Shown here piece by piece: positions 52,401-61,155 of a DNA stretch of 64,000 nucleotides. Every line of letters begins with the position of its first letter. Position 1 is the first letter of the stretch. The position numbers and the translations under genes were made by a program. The notes beneath the pieces are model-generated. The model searched no databases. It was not told where the DNA came from and saw only the letters and a list, made by a program, of their open reading frames with translations. Origin of the DNA: an uncultured Bacteroidales bacterium (GTDB taxonomy: Bacteria > Bacteroidota > Bacteroidia > Bacteroidales > WCHB1-69); NCBI GenBank assembly GCA_946186495.1, contig CAMHNQ010000001.1:48056-112055 (forward strand), in the 5' to 3' direction.

Positions 52401-53665
52401 ATCAGCAGGTCGTAATATTTCATGTTGAAGATGCCGTCCCCGCCGTCCAAGTAAACCGGAGCATAGACGATCTTGACGTTTTGCTCGGGGGAATTATGCA
52501 GGCCGTTGTTGTTCAATTCATTGAGGATCGGATCGTGCTGCGGGTCGTGCAACACGTGGGTCACAAAGCGGTCCGACATGGGGATCCCGCTCACCGGCTG
52601 GGTCATCTGCGCGGCAATTTCCTCGTTGCGGCCGCTGTGCCCGGCAGGGACTGTGATGAAAGCCACGATGGTGCGGTCCGGATTGGCCTCAGCGACTTTC
52701 GCCAAGCTCTTGACGAAGACGTCAATGCCCTTGTTTTTGAACTCGTAGCGCCCACTGTTGATGACCAAGAGGGCGTCGTCGGTGATCTGGGTCTGAACCA
52801 AGGTGGAGGCCACCTGCAGCAGGCGTTCACGTGCCGCCTTGCGCTTGCGGGCGAACTCCTCCCCTTGCGGCACAAAGGCGTTTTCAAAGCCGTTGATGGT
52901 AATCACGTCGGCGGGCCGCTCGAAGAAGGCGGCGCACTCACGGTTGGTGATCTCGCTCACCGTGGTGTAGGCGTCGGCGATTTTTGCGGACAGGGACTCC
53001 AGGGAGAACTTGGACTGCACGCCGAAACGCGCAGCCGTGTCGAAGGGGTTGTACTGGGACGTGTTCCCGTACAGCGGCAGCCCGTTCCCGGCGATGCAGC
53101 GGCCGAGGACGGTCGCATGGGTCGTGAAGACGGTCGCAATCTGCGGCGTCACGGACTCCAGGTAGAGGATACCCGTACCCGTCATCCATTCGTGGAACTG
53201 AGCCACAATCTTGTCCATGGAGCTGCAGTAGAAGTTGTAGAAGCTCTCGATGACGCGGCCAGCGGCATAGCCGAAAAGCGCGGGCTCGATGTAGTCCCAC
53301 TGCCCGGAAATAGAATCCAACTGGTAGCGCAGCCAGAATTTGGTCAGAATCTCGTTCTTCTTCTCGAAAAAGCTGGTGAAATCAACGAGGAAGACCACAG
53401 GCGAACCCACAATCTGCCAACGGCCGATGCGCACCTTGAGCCCGTCGCGGGCCACGATGTCGCGCCAGTTCTTGAAAAGGGATGGATCCTCCACAAAATC
53501 GTCATTATATTCTTTGGAAATGTCAGGGCCGATGCAGATGTACTGGTCGTGGTAGCTGTTGACCACGGTGGCCGCTTTGGTGGAGAGTACGGTATAGATG
53601 CCGCCCACCTTGTTGCATATTTCCCAGGATGTCTCGAAAAGATAATCGCTATTTCTATGATTCAT
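49436..53665 (-). CDS. Glycogen synthase (GT3) fused to alpha-glucan phosphorylase (GT35)
   Basis: 1409 residues, two complete enzymes in one chain. The N-terminal half (1 to about 545) is a eukaryotic-type glycogen synthase: ETSWEICNKVGGIYTVLSTKA, FTTHATVLGRCIAGNG, RYEFKNKGIDVF, FPSYYEPWGYTPLESIAFG. The C-terminal half (about 560 to 1409) is a GT35 phosphorylase of the short DUF3417-containing type, with SENLWWSWTYEAREL, YFSMEFGISNELKIFSGGLG, HLNEGHAAFL and the PLP lysine Lys1163 in GTSGEKAVMNG. Synthesis and breakdown of glycogen in one protein suggests tight coupling. The -7 element is at 53707-53714. No other glycogen gene adjoins. Confidence 0.9.
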   Translation of the reverse strand: MNHRNSDYLFETSWEICNKVGGIYTVLSTKAATVVNSYHDQYICIGPDISKEYNDDFVEDPSLFKNWRDIVARDGLKVRIGRWQIVGSPVVFLVDFTSFFEKKNEILTKFWLRYQLDSISGQWDYIEPALFGYAAGRVIESFYNFYCSSMDKIVAQFHEWMTGTGILYLESVTPQIATVFTTHATVLGRCIAGNGLPLYGNTSQYNPFDTAARFGVQSKFSLESLSAKIADAYTTVSEITNRECAAFFERPADVITINGFENAFVPQGEEFARKRKAARERLLQVASTLVQTQITDDALLVINSGRYEFKNKGIDVFVKSLAKVAEANPDRTIVAFITVPAGHSGRNEEIAAQMTQPVSGIPMSDRFVTHVLHDPQHDPILNELNNNGLHNSPEQNVKIVYAPVYLDGGDGIFNMKYYDLLIGFDLSVFPSYYEPWGYTPLESIAFGIPTITTSLAGFGAWVQEHFTQQESVCVIPRTDDNDQEVVDAIAERVMYYSRCTAQAMEGIRTVAMGIAEKALWMHLFANYEKAYDIALAKSAERYTLYQNKTSNVGLMEQELQVEQPDWHRISVKSHLPKPLILLEKLSENLWWSWTYEARELFEEIAGPALWKACEENPVFMLQQLPYERMENFAQNESYIHRLHAVYDRFKAYMEEPRTRDEERVAYFSMEFGISNELKIFSGGLGMLAGDYLKEASDCNVNMLGVGLLYRYGYFQQQISAYGEQVNLYPPQSFSKLPLKPYKDETGNWLTISVPMPGRTLYARIWRVDVGRIPLYLLDTDFDKNWQEDRGVTATLYGGDVENRLKQEILLGIGGVRMLKAVGETPSIFHLNEGHAAFLNLERILQVMQAEHVNRQVAIELVKSSSLYTTHTPVPAGHDAFTEDLMRTYFATYSQQFNVSWETFMGYGRKHDSDTFDKFSMSILACRFSQEINGVSRIHGRVSQEMFADLYEGRFAEESHIGYVTNGVHYPTWAHKKWQQLHRRVFGDDFTKDISNPIVWKKIESVPDAEIWNMKQELRQEMMAAIRSLLDEQMRTRNESPALIDATLRTLRDDVLTIGFARRFATYKRAYLLFMNEQKLKALLNNPEKPVQFIFAGKAHPHDKAGQDLIKRIIELSRKPDFVGKIVFVENYNMILAKKLVSGCDVWMNTPTRPLEASGTSGEKAVMNGVLNLSVLDGWWAEGYVPGAGWALQEQITYQDNRMQDELDAETLYNIINETITESFYTRDNQGVPAAWVEMMKKCFTQISPHFTMKRQLDDYYRKFYHKLMNRHKLLSKNDNENVKVLLKWKENVLSCWNDIRCLDVEYQKTDKNTYSVGDHLHCRLRMQLGGLRPKDVKIEMVFITAESHDQKQKLEFRETFLFEAEHDGICSFVCEKVARRVGIWDCAIRVIPNHELLPHDQDFNIVRWL

Positions 53666-53706
53666 AAGTATTTAATGTTTATTTTTCCCAATTTTGCTAT
53701 AAATGG

Positions 53707-53714
53707 CAAATATA
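53707..53714 (-). promoter_or_regulatory. -7 element for the glycogen fusion gene
   Basis: Minus strand TATATTTG, matching TAnnTTTG, 42 bases before the ATG. Confidence 0.55.
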
Positions 53715-53799
53715 AACAAAATACGAATACGGCCGACAAAAGGGATTCTTTGCCGGATGGGATTTTTTCGAGAGGGATGGATACTGGGATACCCGTCTT

Positions 53800-56634
53800 T
53801 TACAACTCTTTCGCGAGGAATTTCGCGGTGAAGCCCACGCCCTGGCGCACGATTTCCTCAGGAGTGCCGACGGCCACGATCTCGCCGCCGTTTCGGCCGC
53901 CGTCGGGTCCCATGTCGATAATCCAGTCCGCCATCTTGATGACGTCCATGTTGTGTTCGATCACTATGACGGTGTTGCCTTTCTCGACAAGGCGGTTGAG
54001 CACGTCCATCAGAATGGCGATGTCATGGAAGTGCAGTCCCGTGGTGGGTTCGTCCAGAATGTACAGTGTACTACCGGTATCCTTCTTGGAGAGTTCGGAA
54101 GCCAACTTGATGCGCTGCGCCTCGCCGCCGGAGAGAGTCGTGGAGGGCTGTCCCAGCTTCAGGTAGCCAAGCCCCACGTCGTCCATGGTCTTGAGTTCGC
54201 GCACGATGTTCGGGATGTTCTCGAAGAACTCGATGGCCTGGTGGATGTCCATCTCCAGGACATCGTTGATGGATTTTCCTTTGTAGCGGATCTCCAGGGT
54301 CTCGTCGTTGTAGCGCTTGCCGCCGCACTTGTCGCAGGTGACATAGACATCGGGCAGGAAGTTCATCTCAATGGTCTTCACACCCGCGCCCTTGCACTCT
54401 TCGCAACGGCCGCCGGTCACGTTGAAGGAGAATCGGCCGGGCTTGTACCCGCGGATTTTGGACTCGGGCATCTGGGTGAAGAGTTTGCGGATGTCGTCGA
54501 AGACCCCCACGTAGGTGGCCGGGTTGGAGCGCGGGGTTCGCCCAATAGGCTGCTGGTTGATGTCAATGATTTTGTTGACATGTTCCAAGCCCGCGATGTC
54601 CCTGTATGGGAGCGGTTTCTTTTCGGCGCGGTAGATATATTGGTTCACGATGGGATAGAGAGTCTCGTTGATGAGCGTTGACTTGCCGCTTCCTGAGACG
54701 CCGGTGACGCAAATAAGGGTGCCCAGAGGGAACTCTGCGGTCACGTTTTTGAGGTTGTTGCCGCTGGCCCCCACGATGGTGAGCCACTCCCCGTTGCCCT
54801 TGCGGCGCGTCTTCGGCACTTTGATTTTCTTCTTCCCCCGGAGGTAGTCGGCGGTCATGGAGCCGCTTTTGAGAATTTCCTTGTAGGTGCCGGCCGCGAC
54901 AATCTCCCCGCCGTTCGCCCCCGCCGCAGGGCCCACGTCCACGATATAGTCGGCGGCCTTCATCATGTCGCGGTCGTGCTCGACCACGATCACGGAGTTG
55001 CCCATGTCGCGCAGGCGCCGAAGCGACTCGATGAGGTAGTGGTTGTCGCGCTGGTGCAGCCCGATGCTCGGTTCGTCGAGGATGTACATCACGTTGACAA
55101 GCTGGGAGCTGATCTGGGTGGCAAGTCGGATGCGTTGGGCTTCGCCGCCGGAGAGGGATCCGGAGGAGCGGTCAAGGGAGAGGTACTGCACGCCCACATC
55201 GCACAGGAACTCCAGACGGAAGGTGATTTCGCGGAGGATTTCGGAGGCGATGTGCTTTCGGGCGGGTTCGAGGTGCGCGGGCAGGGCCTTGCACCACGCC
55301 AGCAGCTCCGTCAGGTCCATGTGGGCCAGCTGGGCGATGTTCTTGTCCAGAATCCGGAAGTGCAGGGATTCGGTGCGGAGGCGCGCCCCATGGCAGTGCG
55401 GGCACGGGATGGTGTTCACGAACTGCGAAATCCACTTGCGGAACGATGCGGGCATGCTTTCCTCATTGAGGTTGCCCAGGTAATTCACCACGCCCTCGAA
55501 AGTTTTACGCATCGGCGACAGTCCGGCCACCTCGCGCTTCACGTGCAGGATTTCTGTCGTGCCGTACAGCACCGCATTCAGCTGCTGCTCGGTCAGCTTC
55601 TTGATCGGATCGGAAAGGGAGAATCCATATTTCTCGGCCAATGCATCCAAGGTCCTGAACAGCAGCGTGTTCTTGTATTCTCCAAGAATGGCGATACCTC
55701 CGGCCTTGATGGACTTCCCCTTGTCGGGAATCACCTTGTCGATGTCAATCTCGGTGATGCTGCCCAAACCGTTGCAGTACTCGCAGGCGCCGTAAGGGGA
55801 GTTGAAAGAGAAGGTGTTCGGTTCCGGTTCCGGATAGGAGATTCCCGTGGTGGGGCACATCAGGAACTTGCTGTAGTTCTTCACCTCCTTGGTGTCGTTA
55901 TTGAGGATCATGAGCGCACCTTTGCCGTACTTCATGGCAATTTGTACGCTGTTGGCTAACCGTTTCTGCGAATAGTCCGACACGGTGAGATTGTCGATGG
56001 AGAGTTCGATGTCGTGGATTTTATAGCGGTCGACCTGCATGCCCGCCATGAGGGGTTTCATCACCCCGTCGATGCGCACACGGGTGAAGCCCTGCTTGCG
56101 TATGTTCTCGAAAAGCTCACGGTAGTGGCCCTTGCGCCGTTTCACCACGGGGGCGAGGAGGGTGATGGAGGTGCCTTTGTATCGGGTCAGCACGAGGTCG
56201 ATGAGTTCTTTCTCGGAATAGTGCACCATCTTCTCCTCGGTGTTGTAGGAGTATGCGTCGGCAACACGCGCGAAGAGAAGGCGCAGGAAGTCATAGACCT
56301 CCGTGACCGTCCCCACGGTGGATCGCGGGTTTTTGTTGACGGTCTTTTGTTCAATGGAAATCACGGGGTTCAGGCCGGAAATCTTGTCGACATCGGGGTG
56401 TTCCATATTGCCGATGAAGTGCCGGGCATAGGCTGAATAGGTCTCCATGTAGCGGCGCTGCCCCTCAGCGTAGATCGTGTCGAAAGCCAGCGAGGACTTG
56501 CCACTGCCGCTGAGGCCGGTGATTACCACCAGTTGTTGCTGCGGGATGGCCAGCGACACGTTCTTGAGGTTGTTCTCCCGGGCCCCCGTCACCACCAAAG
56601 TGTCCTCAGCCAATACGTTATTCTCCTTTTTCAC
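53800..56634 (-). CDS. uvrA: Excinuclease ABC subunit A
   Basis: 944 residues from GTG 56634; the longer frame starting with TTG 56667 lies on top of the -7 element (56665-56672). Two ABC modules: Walker A GLSGSGKSS and GVSGSGKST, signatures LSGGEAQRIRLA and LSGGEAQRIKLA, Walker B MYILDEPSIGLH and LYILDEPTTGLH. Zinc modules CPHCHGARL and CEECKGAGVK...CDKCGG are present. It recognises DNA damage in nucleotide-excision repair. Length and motif order are normal, and there is no sign of truncation. Confidence 0.96.
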   Translation of the reverse strand: MKKENNVLAEDTLVVTGARENNLKNVSLAIPQQQLVVITGLSGSGKSSLAFDTIYAEGQRRYMETYSAYARHFIGNMEHPDVDKISGLNPVISIEQKTVNKNPRSTVGTVTEVYDFLRLLFARVADAYSYNTEEKMVHYSEKELIDLVLTRYKGTSITLLAPVVKRRKGHYRELFENIRKQGFTRVRIDGVMKPLMAGMQVDRYKIHDIELSIDNLTVSDYSQKRLANSVQIAMKYGKGALMILNNDTKEVKNYSKFLMCPTTGISYPEPEPNTFSFNSPYGACEYCNGLGSITEIDIDKVIPDKGKSIKAGGIAILGEYKNTLLFRTLDALAEKYGFSLSDPIKKLTEQQLNAVLYGTTEILHVKREVAGLSPMRKTFEGVVNYLGNLNEESMPASFRKWISQFVNTIPCPHCHGARLRTESLHFRILDKNIAQLAHMDLTELLAWCKALPAHLEPARKHIASEILREITFRLEFLCDVGVQYLSLDRSSGSLSGGEAQRIRLATQISSQLVNVMYILDEPSIGLHQRDNHYLIESLRRLRDMGNSVIVVEHDRDMMKAADYIVDVGPAAGANGGEIVAAGTYKEILKSGSMTADYLRGKKKIKVPKTRRKGNGEWLTIVGASGNNLKNVTAEFPLGTLICVTGVSGSGKSTLINETLYPIVNQYIYRAEKKPLPYRDIAGLEHVNKIIDINQQPIGRTPRSNPATYVGVFDDIRKLFTQMPESKIRGYKPGRFSFNVTGGRCEECKGAGVKTIEMNFLPDVYVTCDKCGGKRYNDETLEIRYKGKSINDVLEMDIHQAIEFFENIPNIVRELKTMDDVGLGYLKLGQPSTTLSGGEAQRIKLASELSKKDTGSTLYILDEPTTGLHFHDIAILMDVLNRLVEKGNTVIVIEHNMDVIKMADWIIDMGPDGGRNGGEIVAVGTPEEIVRQGVGFTAKFLAKEL

Positions 56635-56664
56635 AATAGGTTCCTGATTTTTTTTACAAGGCCG

Positions 56665-56672
56665 CAAAGATA
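56665..56672 (-). promoter_or_regulatory. -7 element for uvrA
   Basis: Minus strand TATCTTTG, matching TAnnTTTG, 30 bases before the GTG start. It rules out the upstream TTG as start. Confidence 0.6.
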
Positions 56673-56705
56673 CACTTTTTTTTGTGAGCGCAAATTGCCC
56701 TGTCT

Positions 56706-58655
56706 TTACCGTCCCAGTTCGCGAAACCCCTTCGCCATAATCGCCAGGTCGGTGTGGACACTGTAGTCGCGAAGATAGAGTTCCTCAAGGCATGAGAGCA
56801 TCTCGTCGGAGAAGCGGCTCCCCGGATAGGCATCGGCGGGATGCAGCACACCTGGCAGTAACGTTGACGCATCCGAGGCGGCAGAGCGCACCCCCACCCA
56901 ACTCTTCCGGCCGAGCAGCACGGCAAACAGGTTTTTCACGAAGTCTCCCCTACTCTTCACAAACCAGATGTCAATGCCGAGGAACAGCAGCAGCAGCGTT
57001 GCGCACACGACATCGAACACCCGCTTCTGGCGGCGGTAGCGCTTCTGGAACACTGACTGAACCGGAATCGCGTAGAGGTCGTCGGCTGTGAAGATGGAGT
57101 TGCTGCCTATGAGCGAAAGGCTGTCCTCAGGAACGATTTTGAACTCCAGTTGCATTTCCTGCAGGCGGTTCATCCAGTCTATGATATGGTCGGCCGGGAT
57201 ATCCTTGGCACAGAAAATCACCTCGCTAACCCGGTAGATGGTCAGCAACTCAGGCAGGTCACGGATGGTCCCGATAAATTTCTGGCCCTCGTTTTCAACC
57301 TGTTGAGTTGATATCAGGCCTACGAACTCCCTCGTTGTGCTCACAGAGAGGACCATCCCGAGCACGCGCTCACATTCCTGCGGACCGCCCACGATGGCGA
57401 TGCGCCGGCCAAGACGGTGGCTTTCGACCTCCAGGAGATTGGTCTTGGCGAGCAGATGGCGCAGTGCGTTGACGATGAAGAGCGCCCAGACAGCCCCGAG
57501 GACGACCACCGCGCGGGAGAAGCGCATGGTCTCGGGCAACAGGGCATAAACCAGCAAGATGACAACCAGGCCGATGACTATGCCCCGGTTCAGGCGCGAG
57601 CGGTTCACCGGCTTCGCATAGCCACCGCTCAGCCATATCGAGAGCTGGCACAGCAGGGTGTAGCCGGGAAGGACGGCGTAGAAGTAGTAGTCCGGGAAAA
57701 AGGAGTTCCGTTGGAAGAGTACGGTATGTTCCCAATACTTGGATAGCGCCACGTAGCCGGCGTATATCAGGAGAAAGTCCGCCAAGGGGAGCAGTATCCG
57801 CCCAATGATGCGCTTTGCGGCAGCAAGGGACGCTCGCAGCCAGATGGCGGCGTCAATGGCGACGTTGAAGACGCGGGCATTGCCTGCCGAGAAGTGCTTC
57901 CGCGCGAAAATCTGCATCGCCTTGTAGAAGATATAGACATAGTTGAGGCTTCCCTTCTTGGTACTCTCACCCTTGTAGTGGATGATGCGCGTCTGCGGGA
58001 AATAATAGTTCTTGTATCCCCCCTTCAGAATCCGGTACGACAGGTCTATATCCTCGCCATACATGAAATAGTCCTCGTCCAGGAGCCCCACCTTGTCGAG
58101 TACGGACCGACGCATCATCATGAACGCGCCCGCCAGCACCTCCACCTCGTGGGTCTCGTCCTCTCCGATGTAGGTGGCGTGGTAGGCCCCGAACTTCTTG
58201 GACTTGGGGAAGAGTTTCGACAACCCGAAGAGCTTGTAGAAAGAGGCTCTCGGATAAGGGATGCCGCGTTTTGACTCGGGCAGGAAACGCCCCTGGCCGT
58301 CCACCATTTTCACGCCAAGGCCGCCGCAATCGGGGGTCTTGTCCATGAAATCGACGCACTTCCGGAAAGTGTCCTCCTCCACCAGCGTGTCGGGGTTGAG
58401 TAGCAGCACATACTCGCCGGTGGAAATTCGGATAGCCTGGTTGTTGGCTTTCGCGAACCCCACGTTGTCCTGGTTCTCGATCAGTTTCACTTGAGGGAAC
58501 TTGGCCCTCACCATCGCCACGGAGTTGTCCACCGAATGGTTGTCCACCACAAAGACCTCCCCCTCAAGGCCTTGCATCGCCTTCATGGCAGAGTTCAGCG
58601 CCTGTTCCAGGAACGCTGAGACGTTGTAGTTCACTATGACAACGCTTAGTTTCAA
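56706..58655 (-). CDS. Family 2 glycosyltransferase fused to a truncated sugar-phosphotransferase-like region
   Basis: 649 residues, TTG start (LKLSVVIVNYN...). The GT2 domain (1 to about 240) has VIVNYNVSAFLEQAL, VFVVDNHSVDNSVAMV and the acceptor-side DEDYFMYGEDIDLSYRI, like WbbL-type rhamnosyltransferases. TM helices lie at about 290-420. A Rossmann-like segment (GRRIAIVGGPQECERVLGM) follows, then RYRRQKRVFDVVCATLLLLFLG resembling the core helix of polyprenyl-phosphate glycosyl-1-phosphate transferases. The expected catalytic acidic and Arg residues are not seen after it, so that part is probably a relic or a membrane anchor. It lies downstream of psd. Confidence 0.8.
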   Translation of the reverse strand: MKLSVVIVNYNVSAFLEQALNSAMKAMQGLEGEVFVVDNHSVDNSVAMVRAKFPQVKLIENQDNVGFAKANNQAIRISTGEYVLLLNPDTLVEEDTFRKCVDFMDKTPDCGGLGVKMVDGQGRFLPESKRGIPYPRASFYKLFGLSKLFPKSKKFGAYHATYIGEDETHEVEVLAGAFMMMRRSVLDKVGLLDEDYFMYGEDIDLSYRILKGGYKNYYFPQTRIIHYKGESTKKGSLNYVYIFYKAMQIFARKHFSAGNARVFNVAIDAAIWLRASLAAAKRIIGRILLPLADFLLIYAGYVALSKYWEHTVLFQRNSFFPDYYFYAVLPGYTLLCQLSIWLSGGYAKPVNRSRLNRGIVIGLVVILLVYALLPETMRFSRAVVVLGAVWALFIVNALRHLLAKTNLLEVESHRLGRRIAIVGGPQECERVLGMVLSVSTTREFVGLISTQQVENEGQKFIGTIRDLPELLTIYRVSEVIFCAKDIPADHIIDWMNRLQEMQLEFKIVPEDSLSLIGSNSIFTADDLYAIPVQSVFQKRYRRQKRVFDVVCATLLLLFLGIDIWFVKSRGDFVKNLFAVLLGRKSWVGVRSAASDASTLLPGVLHPADAYPGSRFSDEMLSCLEELYLRDYSVHTDLAIMAKGFRELGR

Positions 58656-58690
58656 CAGTCGGTCGGTTATTGGATTAGTCGGTTACATTA

Positions 58691-58725
58691 TACACTGCAC
58701 TTTATACACTGTACACTGTACATTA
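58691..58725 (-). repeat. Five tandem heptamers between psd and the GT2 fusion gene
   Basis: Plus strand TACACTG, CACTTTA, TACACTG, TACACTG, TACATTA, ending at the psd stop codon. The next 35 bases toward the GT2 start (58656-58690) also hold GGTTATT-like and CGGTTA-like units. Confidence 0.65.
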
Positions 58726-59376
58726 AAAATAGGCCAAGACGGTTTTCTTCGAGACGACCTTGTCGCCTTTGCTGACGGCAGGGGTTGCCGACAGGGGGAA
58801 GAATATGTCCACCCGAGAGCCGAACTTGATCATGCCCACCTCTTCGCCTTGCTCCACAACGTCACCCACTTCTGGGTAGCTGATGATGCGGCGGGCCACA
58901 AAGCCTGCGATTTGGCGGAACAGGACCTCTGTCCGGCTGTTCCGGACCACGATGGTGTTATGCTCGTTGTCGACGGACGACTTGGGGAGCTTCGCAAGCA
59001 GGTACTTGCCCGGATGGTAGGCCGTGTAGGATATTTCACCCGATATGGGGTAGCTGTTCACATGGACATTGTTGACAGACATGAAGACGGATATCTTCAG
59101 CCGCTCGTCTTTGAAATATTCGTGTTCGAATGCCGGGCCCACATAGACGATGGTGCCGTCGGCCGGCGAGAGGGCCCCGTCATCCACCACATTGACGACA
59201 CGGGTCGGGACGCGGAAGAAACGGACAATCAGCACGCCGAGTGTCAGCATCAGGCCGAAGAAAATGACATTCACCCACCAGAGCTTTGCCAGGAAAAGCA
59301 CATAGCATACCGACGCCAGCGCAATCGTGGTGATGCTGGTGAAGATGATTAACTTTCCCGCCTGATGGAACTTCAT
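58723..59376 (-). CDS. psd: Phosphatidylserine decarboxylase
   Basis: 217 residues from ATG 59376, with a GTG three codons earlier as alternative. Two TM helices (about 8-28 and 32-50) are followed by the catalytic part: DGALSPADGTIVYVGPAFEHE, ISVFMSVNNVHVNSYPISGEI, and MIKFGSRVDIFFPLSA containing the GS site where the proenzyme cleaves itself to make the pyruvoyl group. It makes phosphatidylethanolamine. A pssA gene is not in the window. It lies 15 bases after a lipoprotein gene. Confidence 0.92.
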   Translation of the reverse strand: MKFHQAGKLIIFTSITTIALASVCYVLFLAKLWWVNVIFFGLMLTLGVLIVRFFRVPTRVVNVVDDGALSPADGTIVYVGPAFEHEYFKDERLKISVFMSVNNVHVNSYPISGEISYTAYHPGKYLLAKLPKSSVDNEHNTIVVRNSRTEVLFRQIAGFVARRIISYPEVGDVVEQGEEVGMIKFGSRVDIFFPLSATPAVSKGDKVVSKKTVLAYF

Positions 59377-59391
59377 GCCAACCACAACTGC

Positions 59392-60321
59392 TTACTTTTT
59401 ATATAAAATATAGGTATGGATCGGGATGTTGCCGTTTTCGGAGGAACGGGTCACGAACTCGCGCGGATAGCCTTTGTCGTTCAAATAGTTCACCCCGTCG
59501 TAGCTGTAGGTGTAGTCCACCACCTTCGAAAGCGAACCGGCCACGTATGTCTCCACATGCTCGGTCTGCGGGAGGTTGTAATAATAGCCTTTGGCTTCGG
59601 CATAGGCGAACGGAAGGCCGTAGAACGGGTTGTATTGCTTCGGGGCGTATGTGAAGGTGTGTGTGACAACCGTTTGCGATATCGGAAACTCCTCCACATA
59701 GGTGGAGATGTTCTCGTAGTTTTTGTGCTTGCCCGGGTCGTAGGTGAAACGCTTCACGGAATAGAGCATCAAGTCTTTGGAATCGCTCTTTGCCACGACT
59801 TCGGCAATCTGCTCATAGTTGCCGAACACATGGTCGTACAACGGATGCCGCTTCCCGCTTTTCCAGAAATATTGGTCATAGAACTCGCGGTCGTACATCT
59901 CCTCTATGTAGTCGATGCGGCCCTTCGCAGGGTCTTTCTTGTCCGTATGGCGATGGAAAGTGTATTCCAGGCGAACTGCCCCGTCAATCGTGTAGGTCAT
60001 CTTGTCTAACAGCTGGTCGGTCCACTGGAAAGCGATGGACTCGGTGTAGTCCTCGCCAACATGCACGATCTGGCTGACCGTGTTGTCCTTGTTGTAGGAG
60101 AACTGGAAGGAGTAGGCGCTGTCAATCACAATTTCCTGCAGTTGTTTGCCCTTGCTGTCGTAGATGAAGTGCTCGTTGGGGTGGTCCCAGTCGCTGTTGC
60201 TGCGGTACCAGATCTTGCTGATTTTGCACTTGGGGTTATAGATTTCCTCATCCGGTTTGCAAGACGAGAAGGCGACGGTCGCCAGGATTATAACAGTTAG
60301 CGGGAATAAATATTTTTTCAT
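59392..60321 (-). CDS. Beta-rich lipoprotein of unknown function
   Basis: 309 residues from ATG 60321, which gives a clean lipoprotein signal (MKKYLFPLTVIILATVAFSSC); an ATG three codons earlier is possible. The rest is built of YDSKGKQLQEIVID-like and YSYDGVNYLNDKGYPREF segments typical of RHS/YD-type or DUF4595-like beta repeats. No enzyme motif is seen. Probably a periplasmic or surface binding protein. Confidence 0.62.
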   Translation of the reverse strand: MKKYLFPLTVIILATVAFSSCKPDEEIYNPKCKISKIWYRSNSDWDHPNEHFIYDSKGKQLQEIVIDSAYSFQFSYNKDNTVSQIVHVGEDYTESIAFQWTDQLLDKMTYTIDGAVRLEYTFHRHTDKKDPAKGRIDYIEEMYDREFYDQYFWKSGKRHPLYDHVFGNYEQIAEVVAKSDSKDLMLYSVKRFTYDPGKHKNYENISTYVEEFPISQTVVTHTFTYAPKQYNPFYGLPFAYAEAKGYYYNLPQTEHVETYVAGSLSKVVDYTYSYDGVNYLNDKGYPREFVTRSSENGNIPIHTYILYKK

Positions 60322-60349
60322 ACGATACATTATTTCTAAAATACGGCTG

Positions 60350-60357
60350 CAAAGATA
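60350..60357 (-). promoter_or_regulatory. -7 element for the beta-rich lipoprotein
   Basis: Minus strand TATCTTTG, matching TAnnTTTG, 29 bases before the ATG and directly abutting the stop codon of the DUF2520 gene. Confidence 0.55.
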
Positions 60358-61155
60358 CTATTTTTTCAATACCGTCGGAGCGGTAATTTCATTCTCCTGC
60401 ATTTGGATGATCAGGTCGGACATCAGGCGGTAGATTTCGCGCAGGCTGTCGTTTTCCAAAGAATCCAAATGAGCCTGCATGACAGAGGTGTCGCGTCGTG
60501 CGGCTGGACCGGTCTGGGCCTCAGACGGGGTGAGGCTCTCCAATTTGTCCACGGTCTGATGCAGGATGGGCAAAAGCATTTCAAAGGGCAACCCTTTCTC
60601 CTCAAGAAGTTTATGGGCTATGGTGAACATCGCATTGCTGAAATTGCAGGCGAACACGGCCGCCAAGTGCAGTCTGGCGCGTTGCGCTTCGGAAACCTCA
60701 TGGCAATGCGGCGACAGTTCCCGGGCCAGTTCCCACACCAGCGGCTTCCACTCCCCCAGAAAGTCCGACTCTATGCACATGGGAGCATCCAGCTTCCCCA
60801 TATCTTGTGATTTCGTGAAAGTCTGAAGGGGATAGACGACCCCGTAGGCCGCCGCATGGTTTTGCAGGCAACGGCACGACACGGTGCCGGAGGTCATCAA
60901 GGCCAGCGGGAGCACAAACGGCAGCTGCGGGAGCACGACGGGGTACGCGTCGTCGGAAACAGCGAAAAGGAAGATCCGGTTGTCCGGGTTCAGCGCGGCG
61001 AGGTCATCGACAGCCTCTGCGGAAAGCGCGTCCGCCAACTTGCGGGCATGGCTGATGTTCCGGCTATAGACTTGGGTGATGGAAAAGCGGCTGCTGTCCT
61101 GCAGGCGTTGGACAATCCAATGGGCCACATTGCCGGCCCCAACAAGCGTAATCAT
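60358..61155 (-). CDS. DUF2520/Rossmann-like protein
   Basis: 265 residues from ATG 61155. An N-terminal Rossmann fold (ITLVGAGNVAHWIVQRLQ) and a helical DUF2520 C-terminal domain (FACNFSNAMFTIAHKLL, PSEAQTGPAARRD) match a family related to ketopantoate-reductase-like oxidoreductases. The substrate is unknown. The start overlaps the stop of the upstream kinase gene by one base (TGATG). Confidence 0.85.
   Translation of the reverse strand: MITLVGAGNVAHWIVQRLQDSSRFSITQVYSRNISHARKLADALSAEAVDDLAALNPDNRIFLFAVSDDAYPVVLPQLPFVLPLALMTSGTVSCRCLQNHAAAYGVVYPLQTFTKSQDMGKLDAPMCIESDFLGEWKPLVWELARELSPHCHEVSEAQRARLHLAAVFACNFSNAMFTIAHKLLEEKGLPFEMLLPILHQTVDKLESLTPSEAQTGPAARRDTSVMQAHLDSLENDSLREIYRLMSDLIIQMQENEITAPTVLKK

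Noticed and set aside
51101..54166. 1021-codon open frame on the plus strand
   Set aside because: Antisense of the glycogen fusion and uvrA; repetitive Val/Gly/His-rich translation without domains.
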